A DNA stretch of 32,713 bases from Phocaeicola plebeius (GTDB lineage Bacteria > Bacteroidota > Bacteroidia > Bacteroidales > Bacteroidaceae). This document shows, in pieces, positions 24,584 through 32,713 of the stretch. The stretch spans positions 1 to 32,713 of the forward strand of contig NZ_QSQT01000037.1 in NCBI RefSeq assembly GCF_003437535.1, in the 5' to 3' direction. Both the position numbers and the translations under genes were made by a program. Below the pieces are notes generated by a model, which saw nothing but the letters and a program-made list of their open reading frames with translations, ran no database searches and had not been told where the DNA came from. Numbering within the stretch: the first letter of the stretch is position 1; every line of letters begins with the position of its first letter.

Positions 24584-26010
24584 TTGGCTTTCAGTAATTG
24601 GTCTATTTGTTGTTCCCGATGAATCAAGTGTACATTAATTTTAAATTTTTCATGCAAGTGCACTGCTGTGTGTTGGGCAGAGTACACAGAGCGGTGCTGC
24701 CCTCCGGTACATCCGAAGCAAATCATCAGGTGCGAGAATCCACGTTCCAGGAAACGCTGCACGTGGGCATCCACCAGAGCGTCGGTATGACGAAGGAATT
24801 CTGTAATCTCTCCGTCCTTCTCTAAAAACTCGATGACCGGTGTGTTCAGTCCTGTAAGCGATTTGTACTGCTCGTAGCGTCCGGGGTTGTGTACGGCGCG
24901 GCAGTCGAACACGTATCCTCCACCATTTCCACTTTCGTCTGCCGGAATCCCTTTCCGGTAAGAGAAACTCATTACCGTGACCGTCAGGTTACGGCGGTTG
25001 CGTGCAGCGGCAAACTGTTTCAGTTCTGTCATGCGCTGTAATACCTCGCAGAGATAAGGATATTCCGGAAAACCCTCCTGCAATAACTGGCGCAGATTCT
25101 CAATAGCGAAAGGAATGCTTTCGATGAAATGAGTCTTTTTCTCGAAGTAGCCGCGGAAGCCGTAAGCTCCCAGTACTTGTAGCGTGCGGAACAATACGAC
25201 ATGACGTAGACGGGACAGGAATACTTCCTTTTCTATCTGTTTGTAGGGGCGTAGGGCTTCCAAGTACTCGTCAATCAGTTCCTGGCGCAGGCTGTCCGGA
25301 TAGTTGGCCTTGGCTTGCCAGAGGAAAGAAGCCACGTCATAATACAGTGGTCCTTTCCGTCCTCCCTGGAAGTCAATCAGGTAAGGCTCTCCGTCCTTCA
25401 CCATGATATTACGGCTCTGGAAGTCACGATACATGAATACCGGTTGGGGTTCCATGCTCTCTATCAGTGTCTGGCAAAGGGTTTCGAAATCGTCTTCTAA
25501 CAAATCTTCTCTGAATTCCACTCCCGTAGCTTTCAGAAAACAGTATTTAAAGTAGTTCAAGTCCCACAGAATGCTTCTGTGATTGAACTCTACCGCTGGA
25601 TAGCATTTCCCGAAATCCAGTCCTTGTGCCCCTTCAAACTGTATGCGGGGCAGCAACCGGATGACTTTCTTTAGCAACTCCTTTTCTGTGGAGTCAAACT
25701 CTCCGGTTTCTCTTCCGTGTGCGATAAGCTGAAACAGAGAATCTGTTCCTAAATCATCCTGCAGGTAACAGAGCCCGTCGTTGGAAACGGCATGCACTGC
25801 CGGTACTGGAAGATGCTGTGCCTGAAAATGGCGTGACAGGTAGATGAAGGCCTCGTTTTCTTCGCGTGAAGTACCGCATACCCCGATAAGAGTCGGAGTA
25901 CCCTTCAGGCGGTAGTAGCTTCTGTTGGAACCGGCTCCCGGCAATGCTTCCACGCTTTCCGGAGCATGGCCGGTGAACTGGCTGTATAGGGTTTCAAGAG
26001 TTTGAATCAT
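24580..26010 (-). CDS. AmgK-like sugar kinase fused to RapZ C-terminal domain
   Basis: The ATG at 26010 (M-I-Q-T-L-E-T-L) gives 476 residues; an upstream ATG at 26079 would run into uvrA and is rejected. Residues 1-330 form an aminoglycoside-phosphotransferase-like kinase with the catalytic loop Y-R-D196-F-Q-S-R-N201 and metal motif I-D213-F-Q-G. This kinase group includes AmgK, which phosphorylates MurNAc/GlcNAc at C1. Residues 341-476 match the C-terminal domain of RapZ: S-F-S-Y-R-K-G-I-P, F-D-C-R-A-V-H-N-P, and G-C-T-G-G-Q-H-R-S-V. In E. coli that domain binds sRNA and senses amino-sugar phosphate; the RapZ P-loop half is absent. The layout suggests a kinase with a built-in amino-sugar sensor. 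It lies 17 bases after uvrA and overlaps murU. Confidence 0.85.
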   Translation of the reverse strand: MIQTLETLYSQFTGHAPESVEALPGAGSNRSYYRLKGTPTLIGVCGTSREENEAFIYLSRHFQAQHLPVPAVHAVSNDGLCYLQDDLGTDSLFQLIAHGRETGEFDSTEKELLKKVIRLLPRIQFEGAQGLDFGKCYPAVEFNHRSILWDLNYFKYCFLKATGVEFREDLLEDDFETLCQTLIESMEPQPVFMYRDFQSRNIMVKDGEPYLIDFQGGRKGPLYYDVASFLWQAKANYPDSLRQELIDEYLEALRPYKQIEKEVFLSRLRHVVLFRTLQVLGAYGFRGYFEKKTHFIESIPFAIENLRQLLQEGFPEYPYLCEVLQRMTELKQFAAARNRRNLTVTVMSFSYRKGIPADESGNGGGYVFDCRAVHNPGRYEQYKSLTGLNTPVIEFLEKDGEITEFLRHTDALVDAHVQRFLERGFSHLMICFGCTGGQHRSVYSAQHTAVHLHEKFKINVHLIHREQQIDQLLKAK

Positions 26011-26027
26011 GTGTCTGTTCGTTAAGA

Positions 26028-28799
26028 TTACTGATTGAGTTTTTCTGTCAGGTATTGTCCTGTGTAGGAAACCGCACATTTGGCCACTTCTTCCGGTGTG
26101 CCGGCTGCCACGAGATTCCCCCCCATGTCGCCACCTTCCGGACCGAGGTCAATCACATGGTCGGCGCATTTGATGACATCCATGTTGTGTTCGATGATGA
26201 CCAGCGTATGTCCACGACTGATGAGGGCGTCGAAAGCTTCCAGCAGTTTCTTTATGTCATGGAAATGCAAGCCTGTGGTCGGTTCGTCGAACACGAAGAT
26301 GGTAGGCTGCGCCTTTTCGATGCTGAGGAAGTACGCCAGTTTCACGCGCTGGTTTTCTCCTCCCGAGAGGGTAGACGAAGACTGTCCTAACTTGATATAA
26401 CCCAGTCCCACATCCTGTAGCGGGCGCAACTTCTTGACAATCTTCTTCTGGTTGTGTTCCGTAAAGAACTCGATGGCCTGGTTGACTGTCATTTCCAGTA
26501 TGTCGTAAATGTTTTTTCCTTCGAACTTCACTTCCAGCGTGTCGTTCTTGAAGCGCTTGCCGTGGCACGACTCACATTCCAACACCAGGTCGGCCATGAA
26601 CTGCATTTCTACCGTTACCGTACCTTCTCCCTTGCATTCTTCGCAACGTCCGCCTTCCGTGTTGAACGAGAAATAGCCTGCGCTGTATCCCATCTGCTTG
26701 GCTAGCGGTTGGTCGGCAAACAGTTTCCGGATTTCATCATAGGCTTTGACATAAGTCACCGGATTGCTTCGGGAAGACTTTCCGATAGGGTTCTGGTCTA
26801 CAAACTCGATGTCGTTCACCTGACGGATGTCTCCTTCCAATGAGATGAATTCGCCTGGACGTTCGCTCGATTCACTGTATTCCCGCTTCAGAGCCTTGTA
26901 GAAAATGTCGCGTACCAGCGTACTCTTTCCGGAACCGCTGACCCCCGTCACTACCGTCATCACGTTAAGTGGGAAGCGCACGTCGATACCTTTCAGGTTA
27001 TTCTCGCGTGCTCCCTTGATTTCGATGAAATTGTTCCACGGACGATGGCTGGCTGGCAGGTCGATGGTCTCTTCTCCTAACAGGTATTTCACGGTATAGC
27101 TGTCGCTTCCCTTCTGTAAGTCTTTCATGTCGCCCTCATACACCACTTGTCCGCCCAGTCGTCCGGCTTTCGGGCCGATGTCGATGATGTAGTCGGCTGC
27201 ACGGATGATTTCTTCGTCGTGTTCCACTACTACTACCGTGTTTCCTAATTGCTGTAACTGGCGCAGCACCTTGATAAGGCGGGTCGTGTCACGGCTATGT
27301 AGACCGATACTTGGTTCGTCAAGAATATACAATGAGCCTACCAGGCTGCTTCCTAACGAGGTAGCCAGGTTGATTCGCTGACTTTCACCCCCCGAAAGCG
27401 AGTTGCTCAACCGGTTCAGTGTCAGGTAACCCAGACCTACATCCGACAGGAATGTCAGACGGTTCTTGATTTCACTCAACAGGCGTTGTGCCACGAGGGT
27501 GTCGTGCGCATCCAGTGTGAGCGTACGGAAAAACTCCTGCAACTGGGTAATCGGCATTTCCACTAGTTCCGAGATATTCTTTCCACCCACTTGCACGTAG
27601 CTGGCCTCCTTTTTCAGTCGGCTTCCGTGACAGGTAGGGCAAGTTGTTTTTCCCCGGTAGCGGGCCAGCATCACGCGATACTGTATCTTATATTGGTTTT
27701 CCTCCAGCATCTTGAAGAAAGAGTCGATGCAGACCTTCTCCCTTGGTCCGTGCCAGAGGTAATCTTTCTGTTCCTGTGTCAGCTCATAATAGGGAGCAAA
27801 GATGGGGAAATCATGAGCCGGAGCTTCCCGAAGGAACTCATTCAGCCATTCTCCCATTTTCTCACCTCTCCAGCAAAGCACGGCACCATCGTACACGCTC
27901 AGCGCACGGTTGGGCACCACCAGGTGTTCATCGATACCGATAATCTTTCCGAAGCCTTCGCACGTAGGGCAGGCTCCCAGCGGAGAGTTGAATGAGAACA
28001 TCTGGTCGTTTGGTTCTTCAAACTTGATACCGTCGGCTTCAAACTTCGTGCTGAATACATGCAGGCGGGTGTCATCCGACAAATAGAAACGAAGCATACA
28101 CGTGCCGTCGCCTTCGTACATGGCCGTCTCGGCAGAATCCGTCAGTCGGCTGATGGCATCCTTGCTGTCATCGCAGCTCATGCGGTCCACTAACAGATAC
28201 ACCTTATCGTTCTCATTGTAGGTATAATCCTCAATGCGTACCATTTCACCGTCCACTTCCAGTCGGGTAAAGCCCTGCTTCATATCCATGTCCAGCTGTT
28301 CTGCCACACTTCTTCCGTCACGGGGAAGGATAGGCGTCAGTACGGTATAGCGTGTGCCTTTCGGGTAAGACAGCATGCAGTTCACGATGTCTTCCACACT
28401 GTCCTTCTTCACCAGTTGTCCGCTTACGGGAGAATACGTTTTTCCCACCCGTGCGAAAAGCAGGCGCAGGTACTCATAAATCTCCGTTGAGGTACCTACG
28501 GTAGAACGCGGGTTGCGGCTTGTCACCTTCTGTTCAATGGCGATAGCAGGTGGAATCCCTTTGATAAAGTCACATTCCGGTTTGCTCATACGTCCGAGAA
28601 ACTGGCGGGCGTAAGAAGACAGACTTTCTACATAGCGTCTTTGCCCTTCGGCATACAGCGTATCGAATGCCAGCGACGACTTTCCCGAGCCCGACAGTCC
28701 GGTAATGACTACCAGCTTGTTGCGTGGAATACGTACGTCGATGTTTTTCAGGTTATTCACCCGGGCACCCTTTATGGTAATAAAATCATTTTCTGACAT
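26028..28799 (-). CDS. uvrA: Excinuclease ABC subunit UvrA
   Basis: The ATG at 28799 (M-S-E-N-D-F) gives 923 residues, normal for UvrA; a start 57 bases earlier adds a tail not seen in the family. There are two ABC modules: Walker A G-L-S-G-S-G-K40-S near the start and G-V-S-G-S-G-K-S near residue 620, signature L-S-G-G-E near 466 and 813. Zinc-binding cysteine pairs appear as C-P-T-C (about 275 and 386) and C-E-E-C/C-E-S-C (about 716 and 743). UvrA finds bulky DNA damage with UvrB in nucleotide excision repair. It heads a - strand run with the AmgK-RapZ fusion and murU. The upstream gap holds unusual repeats. Confidence 0.98.
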   Translation of the reverse strand: MSENDFITIKGARVNNLKNIDVRIPRNKLVVITGLSGSGKSSLAFDTLYAEGQRRYVESLSSYARQFLGRMSKPECDFIKGIPPAIAIEQKVTSRNPRSTVGTSTEIYEYLRLLFARVGKTYSPVSGQLVKKDSVEDIVNCMLSYPKGTRYTVLTPILPRDGRSVAEQLDMDMKQGFTRLEVDGEMVRIEDYTYNENDKVYLLVDRMSCDDSKDAISRLTDSAETAMYEGDGTCMLRFYLSDDTRLHVFSTKFEADGIKFEEPNDQMFSFNSPLGACPTCEGFGKIIGIDEHLVVPNRALSVYDGAVLCWRGEKMGEWLNEFLREAPAHDFPIFAPYYELTQEQKDYLWHGPREKVCIDSFFKMLEENQYKIQYRVMLARYRGKTTCPTCHGSRLKKEASYVQVGGKNISELVEMPITQLQEFFRTLTLDAHDTLVAQRLLSEIKNRLTFLSDVGLGYLTLNRLSNSLSGGESQRINLATSLGSSLVGSLYILDEPSIGLHSRDTTRLIKVLRQLQQLGNTVVVVEHDEEIIRAADYIIDIGPKAGRLGGQVVYEGDMKDLQKGSDSYTVKYLLGEETIDLPASHRPWNNFIEIKGARENNLKGIDVRFPLNVMTVVTGVSGSGKSTLVRDIFYKALKREYSESSERPGEFISLEGDIRQVNDIEFVDQNPIGKSSRSNPVTYVKAYDEIRKLFADQPLAKQMGYSAGYFSFNTEGGRCEECKGEGTVTVEMQFMADLVLECESCHGKRFKNDTLEVKFEGKNIYDILEMTVNQAIEFFTEHNQKKIVKKLRPLQDVGLGYIKLGQSSSTLSGGENQRVKLAYFLSIEKAQPTIFVFDEPTTGLHFHDIKKLLEAFDALISRGHTLVIIEHNMDVIKCADHVIDLGPEGGDMGGNLVAAGTPEEVAKCAVSYTGQYLTEKLNQ

Positions 28800-29028
28800 G
28801 TATCTTTTCTTGTTAGATGAACATGCGAAGTTACGAAAAATAGCTGGAATTATCAAAGCGAATACTTTCGGAGGGAAAGAAGTCTTTTACGTTTCTCAGC
28901 GCGGAACCATATGTTTTCCTTATGCGAAACGTACGGTTCCGCATCGGGAAACGTAGGGTTCACGGAATGGAAACGTAGAAAGTGTGCTGAGGTTTGTTGG
29001 ATATTGCATTATAATTTCCGTAAAATCA
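28800..29028. promoter_or_regulatory. Divergent control region of uvrA and the ABC operon, with repeats
   Basis: No gene is seen. Three copies of GAAACGTA start at 28926, 28948 and 28970, an exact 22-base period; the first two continue with nGGTTC. An inverted copy TACGTTTC lies at 28888-28895. A 21-base inverted repeat joins 28888-28908 with 28935-28955 (17 of 21 positions, two of the others G-U). No good TAnnTTTG box for uvrA is found: GAAAAATA read on the - strand gives TATTTTTC at 28835-28842, one mismatch. The repeats could be protein binding sites or a fold-forming repeat element. Confidence 0.6.
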
Positions 29029-29059
29029 TTTGTTTGTTCAAGAAAAAAAGTTATTTTTG
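29029..29059 (+). promoter_or_regulatory. Canonical Bacteroidetes promoter of the ABC/GntR operon
   Basis: TTTG (29029-29032), exactly 19 bases, then TATTTTTG (29052-29059) is a full match to TTTG-N19-21-TAnnTTTG. Transcription would start near 29066, about 40 bases before the first ATG and inside the palindrome that follows. Confidence 0.8.
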
Positions 29060-29081
29060 CTGTACCACTTTGATGGTACAG
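29060..29081. promoter_or_regulatory. Palindromic operator, probable GntR binding site
   Basis: CTGTACCA (29060-29067) and its exact reverse complement TGGTACAG (29074-29081) flank a 6-base spacer, directly abutting the -7 box and covering the likely start site. A dimeric repressor bound here would block transcription. The GntR/YtrA-type protein encoded as third gene of the same operon is the obvious candidate. Confidence 0.75.
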
Positions 29082-29107
29082 TATAACAATTTTTACTTTG
29101 TAAGGTT

Positions 29108-29920
29108 ATGGTAGAATTAAGCGGTGTTTCATTTGGGTATCAGTCCGATAAGAATGTATTGGATAACTTGAATCTTCGTATGGAAGAAGGGCGATTTTAT
29201 GGCCTGTTGGGGATGAACGGCTCAGGCAAGACCACACTATTGAAACTGATTGCTGGTAAGCTTTTTGCTCACGGCGGTGAGATTTATGTAGACGGTCGTA
29301 ATCTCAGGGAGAGGGATGTGGAGACTTTGCAGAAGGTATTCATGCTACCGGCTGATTTTATCTTTCCGAATATGAGCTTGGAGCAGTTCCTCGCTATTTA
29401 TTCCGAATTCTATCCCGAATTTCGTAAAGAGGTGCTGAATGATTGTCTGGTCAATTTTGAAATACAGCGGGATATTAAGAATTTGAACCAATTATCGTTA
29501 GGAGAGAAGCATAAAGTGGCATTCAGCATCGCCCTGTCGCTTGGAACTAAAATCGTATTGTTGGATGAGGCTGCCAATGGAATGGATATTCCGGCACGAA
29601 AGATGTTTCGTAAGCTGCTGATGAAGCATGTTCGTGAAGATCAGATAGTGGTTTTGTCTACACACATTGTGCAGGACATTGAAAATCTGTTGACCGATGT
29701 GATTGTGTTAAGAAAGGATGCTCCTGTGTATGCGGCTTCTTTGGAGGAAATCGCTAGTCGGTATTCGTTCGGAATCCAAAGTAATGAAGAAGGAGTGCTA
29801 TATGCAGAAGCTTGTACCGAAGGTTACCATGTAATCACTCATAAGCAGGAAAACATGGATACGGAAGTATCTTTGGAACTGCTGTTTAATGCATTAATCA
29901 AGGGAGGAGGAAGGATATGA
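29108..29920 (+). CDS. ABC transporter ATPase, YtrB-like
   Basis: The 270-residue ATPase has Walker A G35-M-N-G-S-G-K41-T-T, signature L-S-L-G-E (129-133), Walker B I-V-L-L-D-E154, and switch histidine H186 in L-S-T-H. The signature has L in place of the usual second G, as in several exporter ATPases of this type. Its last four bases overlap the start of the membrane gene, and a GntR regulator follows, an arrangement known from ytr-type operons that respond to cell-wall stress or antibiotics. The substrate is unknown. Confidence 0.93.
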   Translation: MVELSGVSFGYQSDKNVLDNLNLRMEEGRFYGLLGMNGSGKTTLLKLIAGKLFAHGGEIYVDGRNLRERDVETLQKVFMLPADFIFPNMSLEQFLAIYSEFYPEFRKEVLNDCLVNFEIQRDIKNLNQLSLGEKHKVAFSIALSLGTKIVLLDEAANGMDIPARKMFRKLLMKHVREDQIVVLSTHIVQDIENLLTDVIVLRKDAPVYAASLEEIASRYSFGIQSNEEGVLYAEACTEGYHVITHKQENMDTEVSLELLFNALIKGGGRI

Positions 29921-30636
29921 AAAGTTTTGCAATGAAAGAAATGTGGAAGTTTAGTCAGTTTCAGTTAAAGGAAATGTTTGGCTATGGAAAAAAGAAAGCC
30001 TTTATCCAGCTTTTGTTTTTACGCTCTTTTAGTATCTGTGTGTTTTGTGCCTTGGTGTCAGGAGATAGTTTGAAAGAATGCTTGTCACTCATAGAGCAAT
30101 TGCTGATACTCCTATCTTATTATTTTACGTTCTGGAGCCTGGTGGAAGATATGCGGAATGACAGAGGTCTGATAAATAAGTTCATGCTTCCGGTCACATT
30201 GGCAGAAAAATATGTAAGTTTGTTTTTCAGTACTTTTTTGATAGGTACGGTGATGTTGTTGGGATGTGCGATATTATCGAATATCTTCATGCAACTGGCT
30301 ATTCCATCGTTTTTTACAGAGGAAACGGACGAACCAGTTTTTCTCTTTTTGGGAGGAGGCTATGATTTTAAACAACTCATAGTTCAGATGGTGATTGCTT
30401 TTTATGTAGCCCTGTGGACTTTGGTGGTTATGTTGAGGAAACAATACAGCAAAACCCGGTTCTGGCTGATAGTTGTTTTATGTGTTTTGTCTTATGTGTT
30501 GCCAGTATTGTGTATGTATGGATTAGGTGCTCCTAAAAGTATCATTAAATACACATGGTCGATTGTTTCTGTGGTTTGGAGCATAGTAGCTGTTATCATG
30601 ACCTATAAAGGTTTTAGAAAGTTGGAGTTTAGATAG
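29917..30636 (+). CDS. Integral membrane protein, ABC transporter permease partner
   Basis: The 239-residue protein has about six hydrophobic segments and no recognisable soluble domain. A basic N-terminus (K-F-S-Q-F-Q-L-K-E-M-F-G-Y-G-K-K-K) precedes the first segment. It resembles ABC-2-type permeases by length and layout, but no clear signature is visible. Its ATG overlaps the ATPase stop by four bases, and the regulator starts four bases after its stop, so it is almost certainly the membrane partner of that ATPase. Confidence 0.7.
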   Translation: MKSFAMKEMWKFSQFQLKEMFGYGKKKAFIQLLFLRSFSICVFCALVSGDSLKECLSLIEQLLILLSYYFTFWSLVEDMRNDRGLINKFMLPVTLAEKYVSLFFSTFLIGTVMLLGCAILSNIFMQLAIPSFFTEETDEPVFLFLGGGYDFKQLIVQMVIAFYVALWTLVVMLRKQYSKTRFWLIVVLCVLSYVLPVLCMYGLGAPKSIIKYTWSIVSVVWSIVAVIMTYKGFRKLEFR

Positions 30637-30640
30637 TAAG

Positions 30641-31015
30641 ATGGTAGATTTCAAGCAAGACCGAGCCATTTATCTGCAAATGGCAGAACGAATCTGCGAC
30701 GAGATACTGGCTGGAAAGTATCATTCAGATGATCGCATACCCAGTGTGCGGGAACAGGCCGTTATGTTCGAAGTCAACACCAATACCGTGGTGAAGACTT
30801 ACGACCTGCTGTTGCAGTGGGGGATTATCTACACCCGGCGAGGGCTGGGGTATTTTGTGACTGTTGATGCCCTGGAGAAGATAAAACAGACCCGAAGCCT
30901 GAAGTTTATGACAGAAAATCTGCCGGAATTGTTCAGTCAGATGAAATTGCTGGATATTTCCATTGATACGGTGGTCAGGAAGTGGGAAGAGTTTAAGGAT
31001 GGGGAGAAGCTATGA
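30641..31015 (+). CDS. GntR-family regulator, YtrA subgroup
   Basis: This is a 124-residue protein with an N-terminal winged helix (I-Y-L-Q-M-A-E-R-I, I-P-S-V-R-E-Q-A, N-T-N-T-V-V-K-T-Y, R-R-G-L-G-Y-F-V) and only a short helical tail of about 45 residues. That short tail, with no ligand domain, is typical of YtrA-type members, which usually sit in ABC transporter operons and repress them. The palindrome at 29060-29081 upstream of the operon fits as its site. Its end overlaps the convergent PD-(D/E)XK gene by six bases. Confidence 0.92.
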   Translation: MVDFKQDRAIYLQMAERICDEILAGKYHSDDRIPSVREQAVMFEVNTNTVVKTYDLLLQWGIIYTRRGLGYFVTVDALEKIKQTRSLKFMTENLPELFSQMKLLDISIDTVVRKWEEFKDGEKL

Positions 31016-32569
31016 ATGGGCTTCTTCCACCACCCATTTTTCAATGTTGCGTGTACGATGGCTGAAGTTTACTCCCAGTTTGTAGACTTTTCTCGTATCC
31101 GTGGCAAAAGGCAGTGCATATTGTTTGTCATTGATTTGTTTCAGGGCTTCTTCCGCACTTCCGTCCAGCTTGAACTCCATGACGTAAATATACTGCGCTG
31201 TTTTTACTATCAGATCAATGCGTCCTTCTGAGGTATGGTATTCTGCCTGGGTATAAAAGCCTAACAGTTTGAATATAATGAACAATACGTTCTGATAATG
31301 TAATTCCAGATCGCGTATTAATTCATAAGGAGTGTCTGTAAAGAAGCTTTGCAGGCGTTTCATAAATGCATCTATTTTGCCGTCCCGTACCTCTTTTACA
31401 AAACACATTAATTCAAAAGAGGGATTGCCGGAAGGCATATATGCATAGCAGGGAAGTAAGAAGCGTGTAAACCCTTCTGCCACTTCTTTGTTGGGGAATC
31501 CCAGTTTATATACTTTAAATTCTTTGTCATACCCTTTAATCGTAAGGTATCCGCTTTGGTAGAGGATGGGTACGGGATTAGTTTCCATTGTGTCAATACT
31601 GCCCAATGAATCGGCAGTTGCTATTTCTTCGGTAAGCCGCTGCAAATTATATTTACTATGCTTTATTAATTCTACGAGGAAAGTCGGCGTACCGGTCTCA
31701 AACCAATAGCTTCCAAATTCACGGCTTTTCATAGCATTGAGCAGACTGAAAGGATTATAGATGTCTTCCGAGCGGTATGCAAAATGATATCCGTCATACC
31801 ATTCTTTCAATTGGTGACAAGTTTCAGCATAAGTTTGTGTGTTATTGTCGGCCAATAACTGGATGTCCTCTGCAAATACTTCTGATAACTCCTTTTCTGT
31901 GATTCCACACAAATTGTTATACATAGCCTGTAGAGAAATGTCTTCCAGGTTATTCAGGTCGCTGAATACGCTTACTTTACTGAATTTGGTTACGCCTGTC
32001 AGAAGAGCAAACCGAAGATATTTGTCGCAGGTTTTCAATACCCCGTAGAAAGCCTTCAGGGTGTTGCGATAGTTGCAAAGAAGAGTTTCGTTACCGATGG
32101 CCTGTAACATCGGTTTATCGTATTCGTCCACTAATACGACTACATTTTTGCTAGTGGTACGGCTGATTTTTTCTATCAGGTAGGCAAAACGTTCTTCTGG
32201 AGCCCGATCTTTTTTTTCGTCTCCATAGATTGCTTCCCAACTTTCCAGATGTTGGTTAAGTATAGCATAAAGAGAGGCTTCATTCTCGTATCGTCGTGCA
32301 TTCAGGTCAAGATGCAGCACTGGATATGCTGTCCATTCTTTTTCCAGTTGTTCCATGGCAAGACCCTGAAACAGTTCTTTTTTACCGGAGAAATAGGCTT
32401 CAAGCGTGGAGATGAGCAGGCTTTTTCCGAATCGTCTGGGACGGCTCAGAAAATAATATTTACCACTGTTTGCCAGCTGGTAAATTAATTCAGTTTTGTC
32501 TACATAGCAGTAATGATTTTTACGTATCTCTTCAAAACTTTGTATGCCTACCGGATAAATCTTGCTCAT
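31010..32569 (-). CDS. AAA-ATPase-like plus PD-(D/E)XK nuclease-like protein
   Basis: The protein has 519 residues. The N-terminal P-V-G-I-Q-S-F-E-E-I-R and Y-V-D-K-T-E-L-I open an AAA-ATPase-like domain with P-loop R-P-R-R-F-G-K49-S and Walker B-like V-L-V-D148-E-Y-D. The C-terminal part (about 435-490) has the DUF1703-type PD-(D/E)XK core: G-R-I-D452-L, V-M-E465-F-K467 and a following Q-containing helix. These proteins are very numerous in Bacteroidetes genomes, often as many paralogues, and their role is unresolved; links to mobile DNA have been suggested. All catalytic residues seem kept. It has its own -7 box and overlaps the GntR gene end. Confidence 0.92.
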   Translation of the reverse strand: MSKIYPVGIQSFEEIRKNHYCYVDKTELIYQLANSGKYYFLSRPRRFGKSLLISTLEAYFSGKKELFQGLAMEQLEKEWTAYPVLHLDLNARRYENEASLYAILNQHLESWEAIYGDEKKDRAPEERFAYLIEKISRTTSKNVVVLVDEYDKPMLQAIGNETLLCNYRNTLKAFYGVLKTCDKYLRFALLTGVTKFSKVSVFSDLNNLEDISLQAMYNNLCGITEKELSEVFAEDIQLLADNNTQTYAETCHQLKEWYDGYHFAYRSEDIYNPFSLLNAMKSREFGSYWFETGTPTFLVELIKHSKYNLQRLTEEIATADSLGSIDTMETNPVPILYQSGYLTIKGYDKEFKVYKLGFPNKEVAEGFTRFLLPCYAYMPSGNPSFELMCFVKEVRDGKIDAFMKRLQSFFTDTPYELIRDLELHYQNVLFIIFKLLGFYTQAEYHTSEGRIDLIVKTAQYIYVMEFKLDGSAEEALKQINDKQYALPFATDTRKVYKLGVNFSHRTRNIEKWVVEEAHS

Positions 32570-32598
32570 GGTTCTATGATTGTGTGATTCAGATAATG

Positions 32599-32606
32599 CA
32601 AATATA
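32599..32606 (-). promoter_or_regulatory. -7 box of the AAA/PD-(D/E)XK gene
   Basis: TATATTTG on the - strand matches TAnnTTTG 30 bases upstream of the ATG at 32569; no clear -33 TTTG is seen. From here to the window end no gene is visible. Confidence 0.5.
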
Positions 32607-32713
32607 AGTTTTTCTTTATAGATAGGCTTTGATTGGTGGGAAGAAATCGTGCGAAATATAGAAGTGATTTAAACTTTTCTTTTCCTTGCACATTTTCTCA
32701 ATAGCATAACGGA

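Noticed and set aside
26010..26079. Upstream ATG for the AmgK-RapZ fusion
   Set aside because: It would overlap the uvrA 3' end by about 50 bases and add residues unlike the kinase family; the ATG at 26010 gives a natural start.
28926..28977. CRISPR array
   Set aside because: The repeated core is only 8-14 bases and the units differ; there are no cas genes nearby. A binding-site array or repeat element fits better.

Overview
The window looks like a chromosome segment of a gut Bacteroidales, Bacteroides or Phocaeicola type. Support: a SusC/SusD pair, the Bacteroidetes form of LptD, a fused AmgK/RapZ-C protein, an AAA-like/PD-(D/E)XK protein of a kind common in this group, and many starts preceded by the Bacteroidetes -7 motif TAnnTTTG. 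The species cannot be fixed from the sequence alone.

Layout. (1) 1-2704 is AT-rich accessory DNA: degenerate repeats resembling an insertion-sequence end, a probably 5'-truncated HEPN-like gene, and a two-gene module of an XRE/ImmA-IrrE metallopeptidase regulator plus a PIN-domain protein. A long hairpin follows, then a 23-base piece that matches the 3' end of a serine tRNA gene, directly followed by a strong terminator. I read this piece as the att scar at the right end of an integrated element. (2) 3170-13114 is a polysaccharide-utilisation-type locus on the + strand: SusC-like transporter, SusD-like lipoprotein, GH29 alpha-fucosidase, a CBM9 + GHL10-like TIM-barrel protein, and a PNGase F-family glycoasparaginase. 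The enzyme set points to host or dietary plant N-glycoproteins: the PNGase would release the glycan, the fucosidase would trim it, and SusCD would import the product. No sensor/regulator gene lies next to it. (3) 13198-16240 holds two - strand envelope genes, an S41 protease-like lipoprotein and a FadL/OmpP1-type outer membrane protein. (4) 16456-19170 holds a MATE exporter and the signal recognition particle GTPase gene ffh. (5) 19243-28799 combines envelope and cell-wall functions: a NamZ-type exo-muramidase (GH171), an HD hydrolase, LptD, then the - strand run uvrA, AmgK-like kinase fused to a RapZ C-terminal domain, and MurU-like nucleotidyltransferase. NamZ, AmgK and MurU are the parts of a MurNAc salvage route. 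(6) 29108-31015 is a self-contained ABC transporter operon with its own GntR/YtrA-type regulator, preceded by a near-ideal promoter whose start region is covered by a palindrome. (7) 31010-32569 is an AAA-like/PD-(D/E)XK protein on the - strand.

Most notable for follow-up are the N-glycan locus with its divergent PNGase F homologue, the AmgK-RapZ(C) fusion in a uvrA operon, the tRNA-Ser att scar, the 22-base-period repeats with a 21-base inverted repeat between uvrA and the ABC operon, and the promoter-operator unit of that operon. All family assignments come from reading motifs by eye; no database search was possible.
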